64,000 bases of DNA from Actinoplanes sandaracinus (GCF_030009775.1 NZ_JASCTH010000007.1:273188-337187), one strand, 5' to 3'; counted from the stretch's first letter, positions 26,182 to 34,868 are shown. Translations and numbers: made by a program. Notes: generated by a model from the sequence alone, not told the origin.

Positions 26182-27183
26182 ATGAATGTCACGAGCGCCG
26201 ATTGTGGCCAGCCGAGCTCCATTCCGCGATTGTCGGTGGTCGTCCCGGTGTTCAACGAGGAGGACGTGCTGCCGCTGTTCACACAACGGCTGCGCCCGGT
26301 GCTCGACGACCTCGGCGTGACCTACGAAGTGCTGACCGTCGACGACGGCAGCCGGGACGCCACCCCGGCGGTGCTCGACATGATGCGCCGGCAGTGGCCG
26401 CAGCTGCGGGTCGTCCGGCTCCGCCGCAACAGTGGTCATCAGAACGCGCTGACAGCCGGCCTGCACCGTGCCCGCGGGGAGTACGTGGTGAGCATCGATG
26501 TCGACCTGCAGGATCCGCCGGAGGTCATCGCCGAGATGCTGTCCCTGGCCGAGAGCGCCGGACTCGACGTGGTGCACGGCGTACGGACCGATCGCAGCAC
26601 CGACAGCCTGTTCAAGCGCTGGACGGCCGCGCTGTACTACCGCCTGGTGCGGCGCGTCGTCGGCGCGTCCGTTCCGCACAACGCCGGGGACTTCCGGCTG
26701 CTCGGCCGCACGGCCGTCGACGCCCTGACCGAGCTGCCGGAACATCTGCCGGTCTATCGCCTGCTGGTGCCGTGGCTCGGCCTGCCCAGCGGCGAGGTGA
26801 CGTATGCGCGGCAGCCGCGCGCCGCGGGCCGTTCCAAGTACCCGATCGCCAAGATGATCCGGCTCGCCCTGGACAGCGTCACCGGCTTCTCGGCCGCGCC
26901 TCTGCGGGTCGCGACCTGGCTGGGCTGCGCGGGCATCGCCCTGTGCATGGCGTCGGGGGTGGCCGTCGTGGCCGCGTACCTGTGGGGCACCGTCGTCCCC
27001 GGGTGGACGTCGATGTTCGTGGCCCTGGTGTTCCTGGGCGCGCTGCAACTGCTGTGCCTGGGACTGCTCGGCGAATACGTGGCCCGCATGTTCACCACGA
27101 TGCAGGGCCGCCCGCCGTACGTGGTCACCTTCGATTCGGCGGTGTCCAGCCGGAACCGCCCGTACGCGACGACCGGCCGGTAG
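26182..27183 (+). CDS. GT2 family glycosyltransferase (GtrB/DPM1-like) with C-terminal membrane helices
   Basis: The 333-residue enzyme begins with a GT-A fold: LSVVVPVFNEEDVLP, TVDDGSRDATP, and the DxD-like nucleotide-sugar site SIDVDLQDPPE. The QNALTAGLHRARGEY block and the phosphate-binding segment near PHNAGDFRLLGR are typical of polyprenyl-phosphate glucosyl/mannosyltransferases. Two C-terminal hydrophobic helices (about residues 245-312) anchor it. It would make a polyprenyl-phosphate sugar donor used outside the membrane. The start follows GGGAGGG. The GT-C gene ten bases downstream is a plausible user of that donor. Confidence 0.85.
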   Translation: MNVTSADCGQPSSIPRLSVVVPVFNEEDVLPLFTQRLRPVLDDLGVTYEVLTVDDGSRDATPAVLDMMRRQWPQLRVVRLRRNSGHQNALTAGLHRARGEYVVSIDVDLQDPPEVIAEMLSLAESAGLDVVHGVRTDRSTDSLFKRWTAALYYRLVRRVVGASVPHNAGDFRLLGRTAVDALTELPEHLPVYRLLVPWLGLPSGEVTYARQPRAAGRSKYPIAKMIRLALDSVTGFSAAPLRVATWLGCAGIALCMASGVAVVAAYLWGTVVPGWTSMFVALVFLGALQLLCLGLLGEYVARMFTTMQGRPPYVVTFDSAVSSRNRPYATTGR

Positions 27184-27193
27184 GGGTCACGCC

Positions 27194-28405
27194 ATGTCAT
27201 CTCTGATGATCGACCGCACGGAGCGGCCGGCCGGAACACCGGCCGGCGCGCCGGACGTCGCGCCGGCCCACCGTCCCTGGCGGTCGGCGTTCCTGGCGAG
27301 CCTGTCGATCTGGGCGGCCACCACCGTCCTGCATCTGGCCGTGAGCGCGCTGGCCTGGCTGCCCCGCAAGGGCGGTCCGGCCCCGGACCTCTGGATGATC
27401 GCCCTCAGTTGGAACGGCTGGGACGCCGGCCACTACGTGCGCATCGCCGAGAGCGGGTACCACCTGGGCCCGGGCTTCCCGGCGTTCTTCCCGCTGTACC
27501 CGCTGCTGATCAACGTCATCGACGCGGTGCTGCCGGGCGGCCCGCTGGTCAGCGCCCTGGTCGTCGCGAACGCCGCCGCGTTCGGCGCGCTGGCGGTGCT
27601 GTACCGGCTGGCCGACCACGAGTTCGGGCCGCGGGTGGCCCAGCGGGCCGCCTGGTACCTGGCCGCCTTCCCGATGGGGTTCTTCCTGTTCATCGGCTAC
27701 AACGAGTCACTGTTCCTCCTGCTCGCGGTCGGCGCGCTGTACGCCGGCCGCCGCGGCCACTGGTGGCTCGCCGGCATGCTGGGCGCGCTGTCGTCCGCCA
27801 CCCGGCTGTTCGGTCTGCTGCTGATGGCCCCGCTGGCCGTCGAATACCTGCGCCAGGTCGGCTGGCGACCGCGCCGGATCCGGCCCGACGTGCTGGGCCT
27901 GGCACTGGTGCCGCTGGGCGTGGTGAGCTACAGCATCTACTGCATGGTGGAGCTCGGCAGTCCGCTGGCCTTCAGCATCGCCCAGAACGAGTGGGGCCGC
28001 CGGTACACGATCCCGGGCGAGGCCTGGCTGATCGCGATCGGGCAGATGGACGAGCGCGGTCTCATGGAACCGGCCACCCTCGCCGCGATCCTCGACGCCG
28101 GCACCACCCTGATCGCGGTGGTGCTGCTAATCCTGTGCGTGGTCGGCCCGTTCAAGTTCCGGCGCGACCAGATGTACCTCGTGGTGCAGGGCGGACTCAC
28201 CCTCCTCATGCTGATGTCGACGGAGGTCGGCGGCCGCGCGATGCAGTCCGCGGCCCGCTACGCGATGGAAGCCGTGGCGATCTTCTTCGTCCTGGGCCGG
28301 ATGGGCGCCAACCAGGTCGTCGACCGCAGCGTACTGGTGATCGGCGTGGGCCTGCACGCGGTGTTCCTGGTGGTCTTCATGGCGGGGTCCTTCCTCGTCG
28401 CCTGA
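27194..28405 (+). CDS. GT-C type mannosyltransferase (PIG-V-like)
   Basis: The 403-residue integral membrane protein has 8-10 hydrophobic helices and the acidic first-loop motif WNGWDAGHYVRIAESGY, typical of PIG-V/GPI-mannosyltransferase-like actinobacterial enzymes that take sugar from polyprenyl-phosphate donors. Other marks are FPAFFPLYPLL and a long LIAIGQMDER loop. It lies ten bases after the GT2 gene, so they are co-transcribed and probably act in sequence: one makes the lipid-linked sugar, the other transfers it to an envelope glycolipid or protein. The acceptor is unknown. Confidence 0.8.
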   Translation: MSSLMIDRTERPAGTPAGAPDVAPAHRPWRSAFLASLSIWAATTVLHLAVSALAWLPRKGGPAPDLWMIALSWNGWDAGHYVRIAESGYHLGPGFPAFFPLYPLLINVIDAVLPGGPLVSALVVANAAAFGALAVLYRLADHEFGPRVAQRAAWYLAAFPMGFFLFIGYNESLFLLLAVGALYAGRRGHWWLAGMLGALSSATRLFGLLLMAPLAVEYLRQVGWRPRRIRPDVLGLALVPLGVVSYSIYCMVELGSPLAFSIAQNEWGRRYTIPGEAWLIAIGQMDERGLMEPATLAAILDAGTTLIAVVLLILCVVGPFKFRRDQMYLVVQGGLTLLMLMSTEVGGRAMQSAARYAMEAVAIFFVLGRMGANQVVDRSVLVIGVGLHAVFLVVFMAGSFLVA

Positions 28406-28414
28406 TCGCGGGTC

Positions 28415-28432
28415 CCACGGCCGGGGCCGTGG
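28415..28432 (+). terminator. Possible terminator hairpin
   Basis: CCACGGCC / GGCCGTGG forms an 8-bp perfect stem with a 2-base loop, ten bases after the mannosyltransferase stop. It is short and not followed by a T-run. Confidence 0.4.
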
Positions 28433-28466
28433 CGGCGGCCGGAGATCCCGCCTCTACGGTGGTCCG

Positions 28467-28901
28467 ATGGCATCGGTCAAACAGATCCAAGTCACCTTCG
28501 ACTGCGCGGACCCCGAGCGCGTCGCCCGCTTCTGGTGCGAGGTGTTGGGGTACGTCGTGCCGCCCCCACCGAAAGGGTTCGCCACCTGGGACGATGTCGA
28601 TCGCACGCTGCCCCCGGAGAAGCGGGGCGCGGCGTTCGCCTGCGTCGATCCCACGGGGGCCGGCCCGCGACTGTTCTTCCAGCGCGTGCCGGAGGGCAAG
28701 GTCGTCAAGAATCGGCTGCATCTCGACGTGCGGGTCGGCACCGGGCTCGTCGGCGCCGAGCGCGTGGCCGCGCTCGAGGCCGAGTGCGCACGGCTGCTCC
28801 CGCTCGGCGCGGCGCGGGTGCAACTGCTGCTCGCCGACGAGCACAACGAGTCGTGCCTGGTGATGCAGGACGTCGAGGGCAACGAGTTCTGCCTCGATTG
28901 A
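28467..28901 (+). CDS. VOC family (glyoxalase/dioxygenase-fold) protein
   Basis: The 144-residue protein has two beta-alpha-beta-beta-beta modules of the vicinal oxygen chelate fold: QIQVTFDCADPERVARFW in the first half and NRLHLDVRVG with MQDVEGNEFCLD at the end. The closing EGNEFCL motif is common in the Glyoxalase_6 group. Metal ligands are less clear than in glyoxalase I. Such small stand-alone VOC proteins often have unknown substrates or bind drugs. It lies downstream of the glycosyltransferase pair and just before the G/C homopolymer tract. Confidence 0.8.
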   Translation: MASVKQIQVTFDCADPERVARFWCEVLGYVVPPPPKGFATWDDVDRTLPPEKRGAAFACVDPTGAGPRLFFQRVPEGKVVKNRLHLDVRVGTGLVGAERVAALEAECARLLPLGAARVQLLLADEHNESCLVMQDVEGNEFCLD

Positions 28902-28920
28902 GAGGCCGCGAGGCCCGAGT

Positions 28921-29080
28921 CCCCCGGCGCCGGGGGGGGGGGGGGGGGGAGCCGCCCGGGAGAGCACGCGGGCGGGGGTGAGGGGCGGGCCGGAGAGGCC
29001 TGCTTGCGCCCGCCCCGCCGGGGCCGCCCCCCCGGGGGGGGGGGGGGGCGCCCCCCCCCCCCCCCCCCCCCCGGCGCCGG
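28921..29080. repeat. G/C homopolymer and palindromic low-complexity tract
   Basis: This stretch contains a run of about 18 G, later about 15 G, a CG step and then about 22 C, set in nearly pure G+C sequence. The palindrome CCCCCGGCGCCGGGGG occurs at the left edge, and its core GGCGCC recurs at the right edge. No gene is supported. It is either a sequencing/assembly fault or a structured G-quadruplex-prone spacer. Run lengths should not be trusted to the base. Confidence 0.8.
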
Positions 29081-29112
29081 GAAGGATCAGCGACCAGCTA
29101 CCGCATCGCCTA

Positions 29113-29874
29113 CTAGGAGTAGGAGAGCAGCGGAGTGAGGCTGGGCTGCGCCGCGCACGTGGGCACGGGGATGCTGGTGCTCGGCGACGGCCAGGTCGGG
29201 GCCGGCGATGACGTGGGGTTCCACGTCGAGCTGACACCGGGCACCGGACCGGCCGTCGCGCTGGGGCCCCACGGGGGTGGCGTGCTGGGCCCCCGGCTGG
29301 GCGTGGCGCTGGGTCCCGGACCGGCCGTCGCGCTCGGATCCCAGGTCGGCGGCGTGCTGGGCCCCCGACTGGGCGTCGCGCTGGGATCCCACGTCGGTGT
29401 GACGCTGGGTCCGGGACCCGCCGTCGCGCTCGGATCCCACGTCGGCGGCGTGCTGGGCCTCCCACTGGGCGTCGCGCTGGGATCCCACGGGGACGGCGTG
29501 CTGGGCCTCCCACTGGGTGTGGGACTGGTATCCCACGTCGGCGTGACGCTGGGTCCCGGACCCGCCGTCGCACTCGGATCCCACGTCGGCGGCGTGCTGG
29601 ACCCCCAAGTGGGCGTGGGACTGGGCTTCCACGGGGGGCTGTCGCAGACGGCCGGAGGGCTCGACGGCGGCAGGCTCGACGGCGGAGGGCTCGCCGACGG
29701 CCTCACCGGCGTCAGCGTCAACGTCGGCCTCACGGACGTCGGCGTCGGGCTTGCGGGCGTCGGGCTTGCGGGCGACAGCGGCGCGAAGCTGCCGGCGAGC
29801 GCCGGCATGGCACCCGCGGTGCCCCCCGCCAGGAGGATGCCACCCAGCAGGACGGTGTACACGTTGCGGCGCAA
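29113..29874 (-). CDS. Secreted Ser/Thr/Pro-rich repeat protein
   Basis: The 253-residue protein has a signal peptide (RRNVYTVLLGGILLAGGTAG, cleavage near ALAGS). The mature part is made of imperfect 15-17-residue units around STPPTWDPSATAGPGPS and TPTWDPSATPSRGP, repeated about ten times over residues 100-225, with Trp at regular intervals. The few cysteines are AVCDSPP and VPTCAAQ. A TTG start is proposed because AAGGAG lies eight bases upstream. Such sequences are usually wall-spanning and often O-glycosylated in actinobacteria; that is inference here. The class A PBP gene lies upstream on the same strand beyond a terminator. Confidence 0.6.
   Translation of the reverse strand: MRRNVYTVLLGGILLAGGTAGAMPALAGSFAPLSPASPTPASPTPTSVRPTLTLTPVRPSASPPPSSLPPSSPPAVCDSPPWKPSPTPTWGSSTPPTWDPSATAGPGPSVTPTWDTSPTPSGRPSTPSPWDPSATPSGRPSTPPTWDPSATAGPGPSVTPTWDPSATPSRGPSTPPTWDPSATAGPGPSATPSRGPSTPPPWGPSATAGPVPGVSSTWNPTSSPAPTWPSPSTSIPVPTCAAQPSLTPLLSYS
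29250..29640. repeat. Degenerate tandem repeat block inside the secreted repeat protein gene
   Basis: Units containing GTCGCGCT(G/C)GGATCCCA and GGCGTGCTGGG recur roughly every 45-51 bases. They code for the WDPSAT-containing protein repeats on the minus strand. The start and end are approximate. Confidence 0.7.
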
Positions 29875-30040
29875 CAGATGATCTCCTTGTGTGGATTGCC
29901 GTAAGGAGAGGCCCCGTGGTGACACACATCCATCAGGTCGATGTCCACGCGGACCGCCGAACGGCGTCGGCACACTCTACGCATCGACGGCAACCCATAC
30001 GCCACAGGACACGGCCCGGATCACCGTCGATACAACGAAA

Positions 30041-30069
30041 GAGGCCGGCGCCTGTTCAGCGCCGGCCTC
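30041..30069 (-). terminator. Strong hairpin terminator of the PBP gene
   Basis: A perfect 11-bp stem (GAGGCCGGCGC / GCGCCGGCCTC) with a 7-base loop lies about 65 bases after the PBP stop. On the minus strand the stem is followed by TTTCGTTG, a partial T-tract. Confidence 0.75.
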
Positions 30070-30133
30070 TCCGACCGGATCCACCCCTGCATCCGTCAAA
30101 CCGAGCCGCGCCCGCCGGCGGGCGGCTTGGTGA

Positions 30134-32251
30134 TCAGGGGGTGGGGAACTCCTCGACCGGCTTGCCGCGCATGTAGTCGGCCAGGGTCTCGTACACCGCC
30201 GGGTTGACGATGCCGTGGGACATGCGGTCGGTGTGGGCGGCCCAGTCCGGGTTGGCGAGATAGCCGGCGACGACCAGCGACCGGGTGCCGACGACCAGGG
30301 CGGCGGTCTTGTCGCTGTCGGTGGTGCCGGTCTTGCCGAACACCGGGTGCCCGACGACGTCGCGGACCTGCGGGGCGGTGGAGCCGCCACAGTCGCCGAG
30401 CTGGGCACGGTCGCCGACCGGGCAGCGGGCCGCGTCGAGGGCCTTGCGGGCCACGTCCTTCTTGGTCGCCTGGGTGCAGGCCGACTTACCGGTGGCGAGT
30501 TCGGTGCCGTCCTGCGTGGTGATCGACTGGATGGGCGTGGGGGAGCAGTACTTGCCGTCGGCGGCGAGGGTCGCGTACGCGCCGGCGATGTCGAGCGGGG
30601 TGGAGGCGGACACGCCGAGGGTGAAGGCGCCCCACTCGTGGGCGGAGTCGGGGTCGTTGGCCATGGTCGCGTCCTCGGCCGACCGGAACTGCACACCGAA
30701 CCGCTTGGCGACGTCGACGACGTTCTCCGCGCCGGCGCGCTCCTGCAGGGGCACGAAGTAGGTGTTCACCGACCGGCCGAACGCGGTCCACATGTTGAAG
30801 TTGCCGGCCTCGCCGGCGGAGGCGTTGCTCGGGCAGTAGTAGCCGCCGCACTCGGCCGGGGCGGCCGAGTCGAGGTAGCGGGACTTGTAACGCTGCGGCG
30901 AGTAGATCGTGGTGTCCAGGCCCATGCCCTCTTCCAGGGCGGCGACCATGGTGAACATCTTGAACACCGACCCGGCCTGGTAACCGGGGACGTCGGCGCT
31001 GCCGGTGATGATCGGGTTCACCGTGTTCGGATAGGTTCCCCGGACGCCCTGGCGGGCCAGGGCCGGGTTGGAGGACAGCTCGTTCTGCGGGTTCTCCGCG
31101 TCATCGATCTTGAACTTGCGGTTGGTGGCCAGCGCGCGGACCGCTCCGGTGCCGGGTTCGACGGCGGCCAGCATCAGCGCGTTGGGGTCGGTGTCCTTCT
31201 GCCGCTCGCTGACCCGCTTACGGGCGGCGGCCTGCGCGTCCACGTCGAGGGTGGTGACGATGGTGTAGCCGCCGCTCTTGAGCAGGCGCTCCCGGTCGTA
31301 GGCCGTCGCGCCGAAGGCCGGCTGGTCGAGCCACCAGCGATAGAAGTAGTCGCAGAAGAAGCCCCAGTTGTTCTTGGCGACGGAGACGCAGCCGCGGCTG
31401 GGGCGCTTGGTGGTGCGGGCGACCTCGGTCTTCTTGGCCTCGGCGGCCTCGGCCGCGGTGATCTGGCCCAGTTCCAGCATGTTGTCGACGATGTAGTCGC
31501 GGCGGGCCACGGCCTGCTTGTGGCCGCTGTCGACGGTGGGGTCGAACGCGGTGGGCGCCTTGACCATGCCGGCCAGCAGGGCGGCCTCGGCCACGGTCAG
31601 GTCGGACGGCTTCTTGCTGAAGTAGACCTGGCTGGCGGCGTTGACGCCGTAGGCGCCGTTGCCGAACGGCGCCATGTTCAGGTAACGCTCCACGATCTGC
31701 TGTTTGGTCAGCTCCTTCTCGACCTGGATCGCGTACTTCATCTCGGTGAGTTTGCGCTGCGCGGTGTCCTTGGTGGCGTTCACCACATCTTGTGGATCTG
31801 TCGCTGAATAGGCGAGCGCCATCCGCACGTATTGCATGGTGAGGGTAGAAGCGCCCTGCTGGGTGCCGCCCTGATTGTTGTTGACGAAAGCGCGGGCGAT
31901 GCCTTTCACGTCGACGCCGTTGTGCTGGTAGAACTTGTGGTCCTCGGCGGCGACGATCGCGTCCTGCATGTTCTGTGCCACCTGCGCGAGTGGCACGTCA
32001 CTGCGGAACTCGTCATACATGACGGCGAGCTGGGTCTTGCCGTCGGCGGCGTAAACCCGCGAGACCTGCGGCGACGACTGCTCGATGAGCGCGCCGGGCA
32101 ACTCGCCCAGCTCCTGTGAACCCGCCTTGGCGGCCAGCCCGGACATCGCCACGGCCGGGAAGGACGCCGCGGCGACGACCAGCCCGGCGATCAGGCCACA
32201 GGTGGCGAGCACCGCCACACTACGAAGAATCCGGCGTTCGGAAGAGGGCAT
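30134..32251 (-). CDS. Class A penicillin-binding protein (transglycosylase/transpeptidase)
   Basis: The roughly 705-residue protein is a bifunctional peptidoglycan synthase. A short basic cytoplasmic tail and one membrane helix (TCGLIAGLVVAAASF) lead into a GT51 domain with EDHKFYQHNGVD (catalytic Glu near residue 103), GASTLTMQYVR and the RKLTEMKYAIQVEKEL helix. The transpeptidase domain has the active serine in GYQAGSVFKMF, an SVN motif and KTG in FGKTGTTDSDKT. GSVFK replaces the common GSTFK. There is no PASTA domain. ATG 32251 was chosen; the frame is open 14 codons further upstream, including a GTG at 32263. A VanY-like gene lies upstream. Confidence 0.9.
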   Translation of the reverse strand: MPSSERRILRSVAVLATCGLIAGLVVAAASFPAVAMSGLAAKAGSQELGELPGALIEQSSPQVSRVYAADGKTQLAVMYDEFRSDVPLAQVAQNMQDAIVAAEDHKFYQHNGVDVKGIARAFVNNNQGGTQQGASTLTMQYVRMALAYSATDPQDVVNATKDTAQRKLTEMKYAIQVEKELTKQQIVERYLNMAPFGNGAYGVNAASQVYFSKKPSDLTVAEAALLAGMVKAPTAFDPTVDSGHKQAVARRDYIVDNMLELGQITAAEAAEAKKTEVARTTKRPSRGCVSVAKNNWGFFCDYFYRWWLDQPAFGATAYDRERLLKSGGYTIVTTLDVDAQAAARKRVSERQKDTDPNALMLAAVEPGTGAVRALATNRKFKIDDAENPQNELSSNPALARQGVRGTYPNTVNPIITGSADVPGYQAGSVFKMFTMVAALEEGMGLDTTIYSPQRYKSRYLDSAAPAECGGYYCPSNASAGEAGNFNMWTAFGRSVNTYFVPLQERAGAENVVDVAKRFGVQFRSAEDATMANDPDSAHEWGAFTLGVSASTPLDIAGAYATLAADGKYCSPTPIQSITTQDGTELATGKSACTQATKKDVARKALDAARCPVGDRAQLGDCGGSTAPQVRDVVGHPVFGKTGTTDSDKTAALVVGTRSLVVAGYLANPDWAAHTDRMSHGIVNPAVYETLADYMRGKPVEEFPTP

Positions 32252-32377
32252 GCGCGCAGTCACTCCACCCAGGCTAATCAGTTGTTCCGGCATCGTGCAG
32301 CTTCAGGGAAATCCGTCACATGCGGTATCCCGGAACGGCCGGTGACAAACCTGGGAATCGACGGGAAATTGCGCGGA

Positions 32378-33436
32378 TCAGCCGCCGGTGATGGACCAGT
32401 GCCACGCCTCGGAGGGCAGGTTCACGAAGCCGTACTCGTCGGCGTGCGCGGCCATCCAGGCGAACGCCTTGCTCTTGCGGGTCAGCGTCCTGCCACCGGA
32501 GGTGACGTCGACGGCCAGGCCGATCTCGTGCAGCGAGCGGCCCGGGATGGCGGTGGGGACCCGGCAGGACGAGGCGGGAGCGGTCCAGACGTCGGGGCAG
32601 CCGTTGATCGTACGGAGCTGGATCTGCCGTTCCTTGGTCCGGAAGCCACCGCCGGCCAGGGCGATGCCGTCGGCGCGGGCGTCGTCGACCATCCGCTTGA
32701 AGGCGTAGGCGACGCTGCGGTGCACGGTCGTCCCGTACACCGTCGTGGTGTCCTTGATCGTGAATTTGGGCCGGACCTCGGCGACGACGTCCCGGCTGAG
32801 GACGGTGGCCTGCGCGGCGAAGCCCGCGGCCGTGCCGGCGCCGGCGATGCGGCGCTGGGTCCGCTCCACCGCGGAGGCGGCCGTGGCCCGCGCCGACGAC
32901 GCGAGGGTCAGCGCGGCGCCGGCGGTGCCCACGTCCTTCTTCGCGGCGCGCAGCGTGGCGGCGGCCTCGTGGAGGCGGGCGCGGCGCGCGTCGCGGGTGC
33001 TGGTGGCGGCGGTGACGGCACGCTTCGCGCGGGCGATCGCGGCTTTGCTGCGGGGCCGCTGCTTCGAGACGCGGGCCAGGGCGTTCTTCGCGTCGCTGAG
33101 GGCCCGTTCGGCGGACTTGAGCCGGTCGTGCACGCCCGCGTGCGCGGTGGTGACGGTGATCAGCCGCGTCTGAGCGGTGTCGTTCGCCTTCGTGGCCTGC
33201 GCGACCCCGGCGGTGCGCGTCTTGAGGGTCGCGAGCTCGGCGGAGAGGGCGGCACGATACTTCGCCATCGTCGCGTCGGCGGTGAGGCTGCGGTACATCA
33301 GGCTCTGGTAGCTGGCGGCGACGCGGGGGACCGCGGCCTGCGCGGGGCTGGGCGCGACGACGGCGATGGGTGCGGCGCAGGTGAGGGTCATGGCCAGGGC
33401 GGCGGCGAGACGGGTGACTCTATGTCGCTGGTTCAC
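32378..33436 (-). CDS. Secreted M15 (VanY-type) D,D-carboxypeptidase-like protein with coiled coil
   Basis: The 352-residue protein has a signal peptide (cleavage near AQAAVP, residue 35) and a long Ala/Arg/Lys-rich helical region, probably coiled coil, at about residues 55-200. The C-terminal M15B peptidase domain has zinc ligands H303 and D310 in SLHEIGLAVD and H345 in EAWHWS, with catalytic E343. Other family marks are GGFRTKERQIQLR and IPGRSLHE. It should trim D-Ala or cut peptide cross-links in peptidoglycan, with the coiled coil as tether or regulator, a layout reminiscent of wall hydrolases controlled by FtsEX-like partners. It diverges from the ECF sigma gene. Confidence 0.85.
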   Translation of the reverse strand: MNQRHRVTRLAAALAMTLTCAAPIAVVAPSPAQAAVPRVAASYQSLMYRSLTADATMAKYRAALSAELATLKTRTAGVAQATKANDTAQTRLITVTTAHAGVHDRLKSAERALSDAKNALARVSKQRPRSKAAIARAKRAVTAATSTRDARRARLHEAAATLRAAKKDVGTAGAALTLASSARATAASAVERTQRRIAGAGTAAGFAAQATVLSRDVVAEVRPKFTIKDTTTVYGTTVHRSVAYAFKRMVDDARADGIALAGGGFRTKERQIQLRTINGCPDVWTAPASSCRVPTAIPGRSLHEIGLAVDVTSGGRTLTRKSKAFAWMAAHADEYGFVNLPSEAWHWSITGG

Positions 33437-33625
33437 GGGCGTACGCTCCTCGGCTCCGGCGGGCCCGGGGGCCCACGCTTTGTCGATGTCCGACTGTGCG
33501 GTCCGCCGGGTGCTGTTTCCGGGTCAGGAGGAGTGCGGATCGGTTGCACCGGAAAAGAAGTGCATCCATACGGGGGCCGGCAAGCGAATGAACCCGACGA
33601 GGATCCATGCGCGGGAGGGAGGTCG

Positions 33626-34204
33626 ATGAGCTCCGACGACGAACTCGCCGAGCGATGGCGCGACGGCGACGAGAAAGCTCTGCGTACGGCGTATGACCGG
33701 CACGGTGCGGCCGTGCTGTACCTGGCCCAGCGGCTGCTGGGCAACCGGGCGGACGCCGAGGACGTGACGCAGGTGACATTCGTGGCGGCCTGGACGAGCC
33801 GGGACATGTTCGATCCGCGGCGCGGCACGATGCTGGGCTGGCTGCTGGGGATCGCCCGGCGCAAGGCCGTCGACCGGCTGCGGTCGGCGGCACGCGACGA
33901 CCGGGCCACCGAGACGGTACGGGCACACCTGGCGCCGCCGGACGAGCCGCAGACGCCGGACCGGATCGTCGACCGGCTGGTCGTGGCCGACGAGCTCGGC
34001 CGGTTGCCCGACGAACAACGGCGCACCCTGGAGCTGGCGTTCTTCGACGATCTGACCCATCCACAGATAGCGGCCGTCACCGGACTACCCCTGGGTACGG
34101 TCAAGAGCCATATCCGGCGCGGAATGGCGAACCTACGTCGTCGTTGGGAGGTGGACGGTGCAGCATTTGGATCCCGATCGGCTGGTCCTTCTCGCGCTCT
34201 CTGA
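33626..34204 (+). CDS. ECF RNA polymerase sigma factor (SigK-like context)
   Basis: The 192-residue sigma factor has region 2 (GNRADAEDVTQVTFVAAWTS, then GWLLGIARRKAVDRLR) and region 4 (LTHPQIAAVTGLPLGTVKSH), joined by a short linker, with no region 1 or 3. ATG 33626 follows GGAGGGAGG. The anti-sigma gene starts inside its 3' end (47-bp overlap), the standard arrangement for a sigma factor held inactive at the membrane. A fasciclin protein follows. By comparison with mycobacterial SigK, it probably drives expression of its own operon and of exported proteins; the target promoters are not established here. Confidence 0.9.
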   Translation: MSSDDELAERWRDGDEKALRTAYDRHGAAVLYLAQRLLGNRADAEDVTQVTFVAAWTSRDMFDPRRGTMLGWLLGIARRKAVDRLRSAARDDRATETVRAHLAPPDEPQTPDRIVDRLVVADELGRLPDEQRRTLELAFFDDLTHPQIAAVTGLPLGTVKSHIRRGMANLRRRWEVDGAAFGSRSAGPSRAL

Positions 34205-34868
34205 ACAACAGCAGGAGCTGAGCGAGTCGGATCACCTGGCGCAGTGCGCCGGCTGCCGCTACGACCTGGACTCGTTGCGGGAGGTCGCCGACATCGGAAC
34301 CGAGATAGAGGAGGTACGTGATCTTCCGGCGCCGCCGGAGAGCGTCTGGCGGGCCATCGAGGCCGGCATCACCACCCCCGTGGCACCGGTCACCCCCCTG
34401 GCCGGGCGGCGTGGCCGTCCCCAGCGGGAACGCCGGCGCTGGCTCGCTCCGGTGCTGTCCGCGGCCGCGGCGGCGATCGTGGCGGTGGCCGGCACCGTCG
34501 TGGCCTTCGGCGTCCTCGACCGGCCTCCGGCCGAGACGGTGACGGCACAGGCGACGCTCGCTCCCCTGCCCAAGGTGCCGGTGGGCGCGGGCGGCACCGC
34601 CGAGGTCACCTCCAGCGGCAAGATCCGCATCGACGCGCGCAACCTGCCGCTGACCCCCGGGTTCCACGAGGTGTGGCTGATCGACCCGGGCGACCTCACC
34701 AAGATGTTGTCGCTGGGCAACCTGCCCGCCGGCGCGAGCGTCGAACTGCCGGTGCCGCCCGGCACCGACCTGAACCGGTACCGCCTCGTCGACATCAGCG
34801 ACGAACCGCACGACGGCGACGCCACCCATTCGGGTCAGAGCCTGTTGCGCGGAACTCTCACGTCCTAG
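34158..34868 (+). CDS. Membrane anti-sigma factor (zinc-finger, RskA-like C-terminal domain)
   Basis: The 236-residue protein has a cytoplasmic ZAS-type zinc motif H26-x3-C30-x2-C33 (DHLAQCAGC) that binds the sigma factor. One transmembrane helix follows at about residues 95-119. The extracytoplasmic domain has GTAEVTSSGKIRIDARNLP, then GFHEVWLIDP and VELPVPPGTD, as in RskA-type anti-sigma factors. Those are cut in stages (including by site-2 proteases) to free the sigma factor. The GTG start lies within the sigma gene with GGGAGG upstream, indicating translational coupling. The signal it senses is unknown. Confidence 0.85.
   Translation: MQHLDPDRLVLLALSEQQQELSESDHLAQCAGCRYDLDSLREVADIGTEIEEVRDLPAPPESVWRAIEAGITTPVAPVTPLAGRRGRPQRERRRWLAPVLSAAAAAIVAVAGTVVAFGVLDRPPAETVTAQATLAPLPKVPVGAGGTAEVTSSGKIRIDARNLPLTPGFHEVWLIDPGDLTKMLSLGNLPAGASVELPVPPGTDLNRYRLVDISDEPHDGDATHSGQSLLRGTLTS

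Noticed and set aside
28921..29080. G/C homopolymer block considered as a CRISPR-like or attachment-site repeat
   Set aside because: No repeat-spacer structure, integrase, or tRNA edge is present; homopolymer artefact or structured DNA fits better.
29135..29881. Plus-strand Gly/Val-rich repeat frame opposite the WDPSAT protein
   Set aside because: It lacks a signal peptide and ribosome site; the minus frame has both, and the Gly-Val pattern is the expected complement of Pro/Thr-rich codons.
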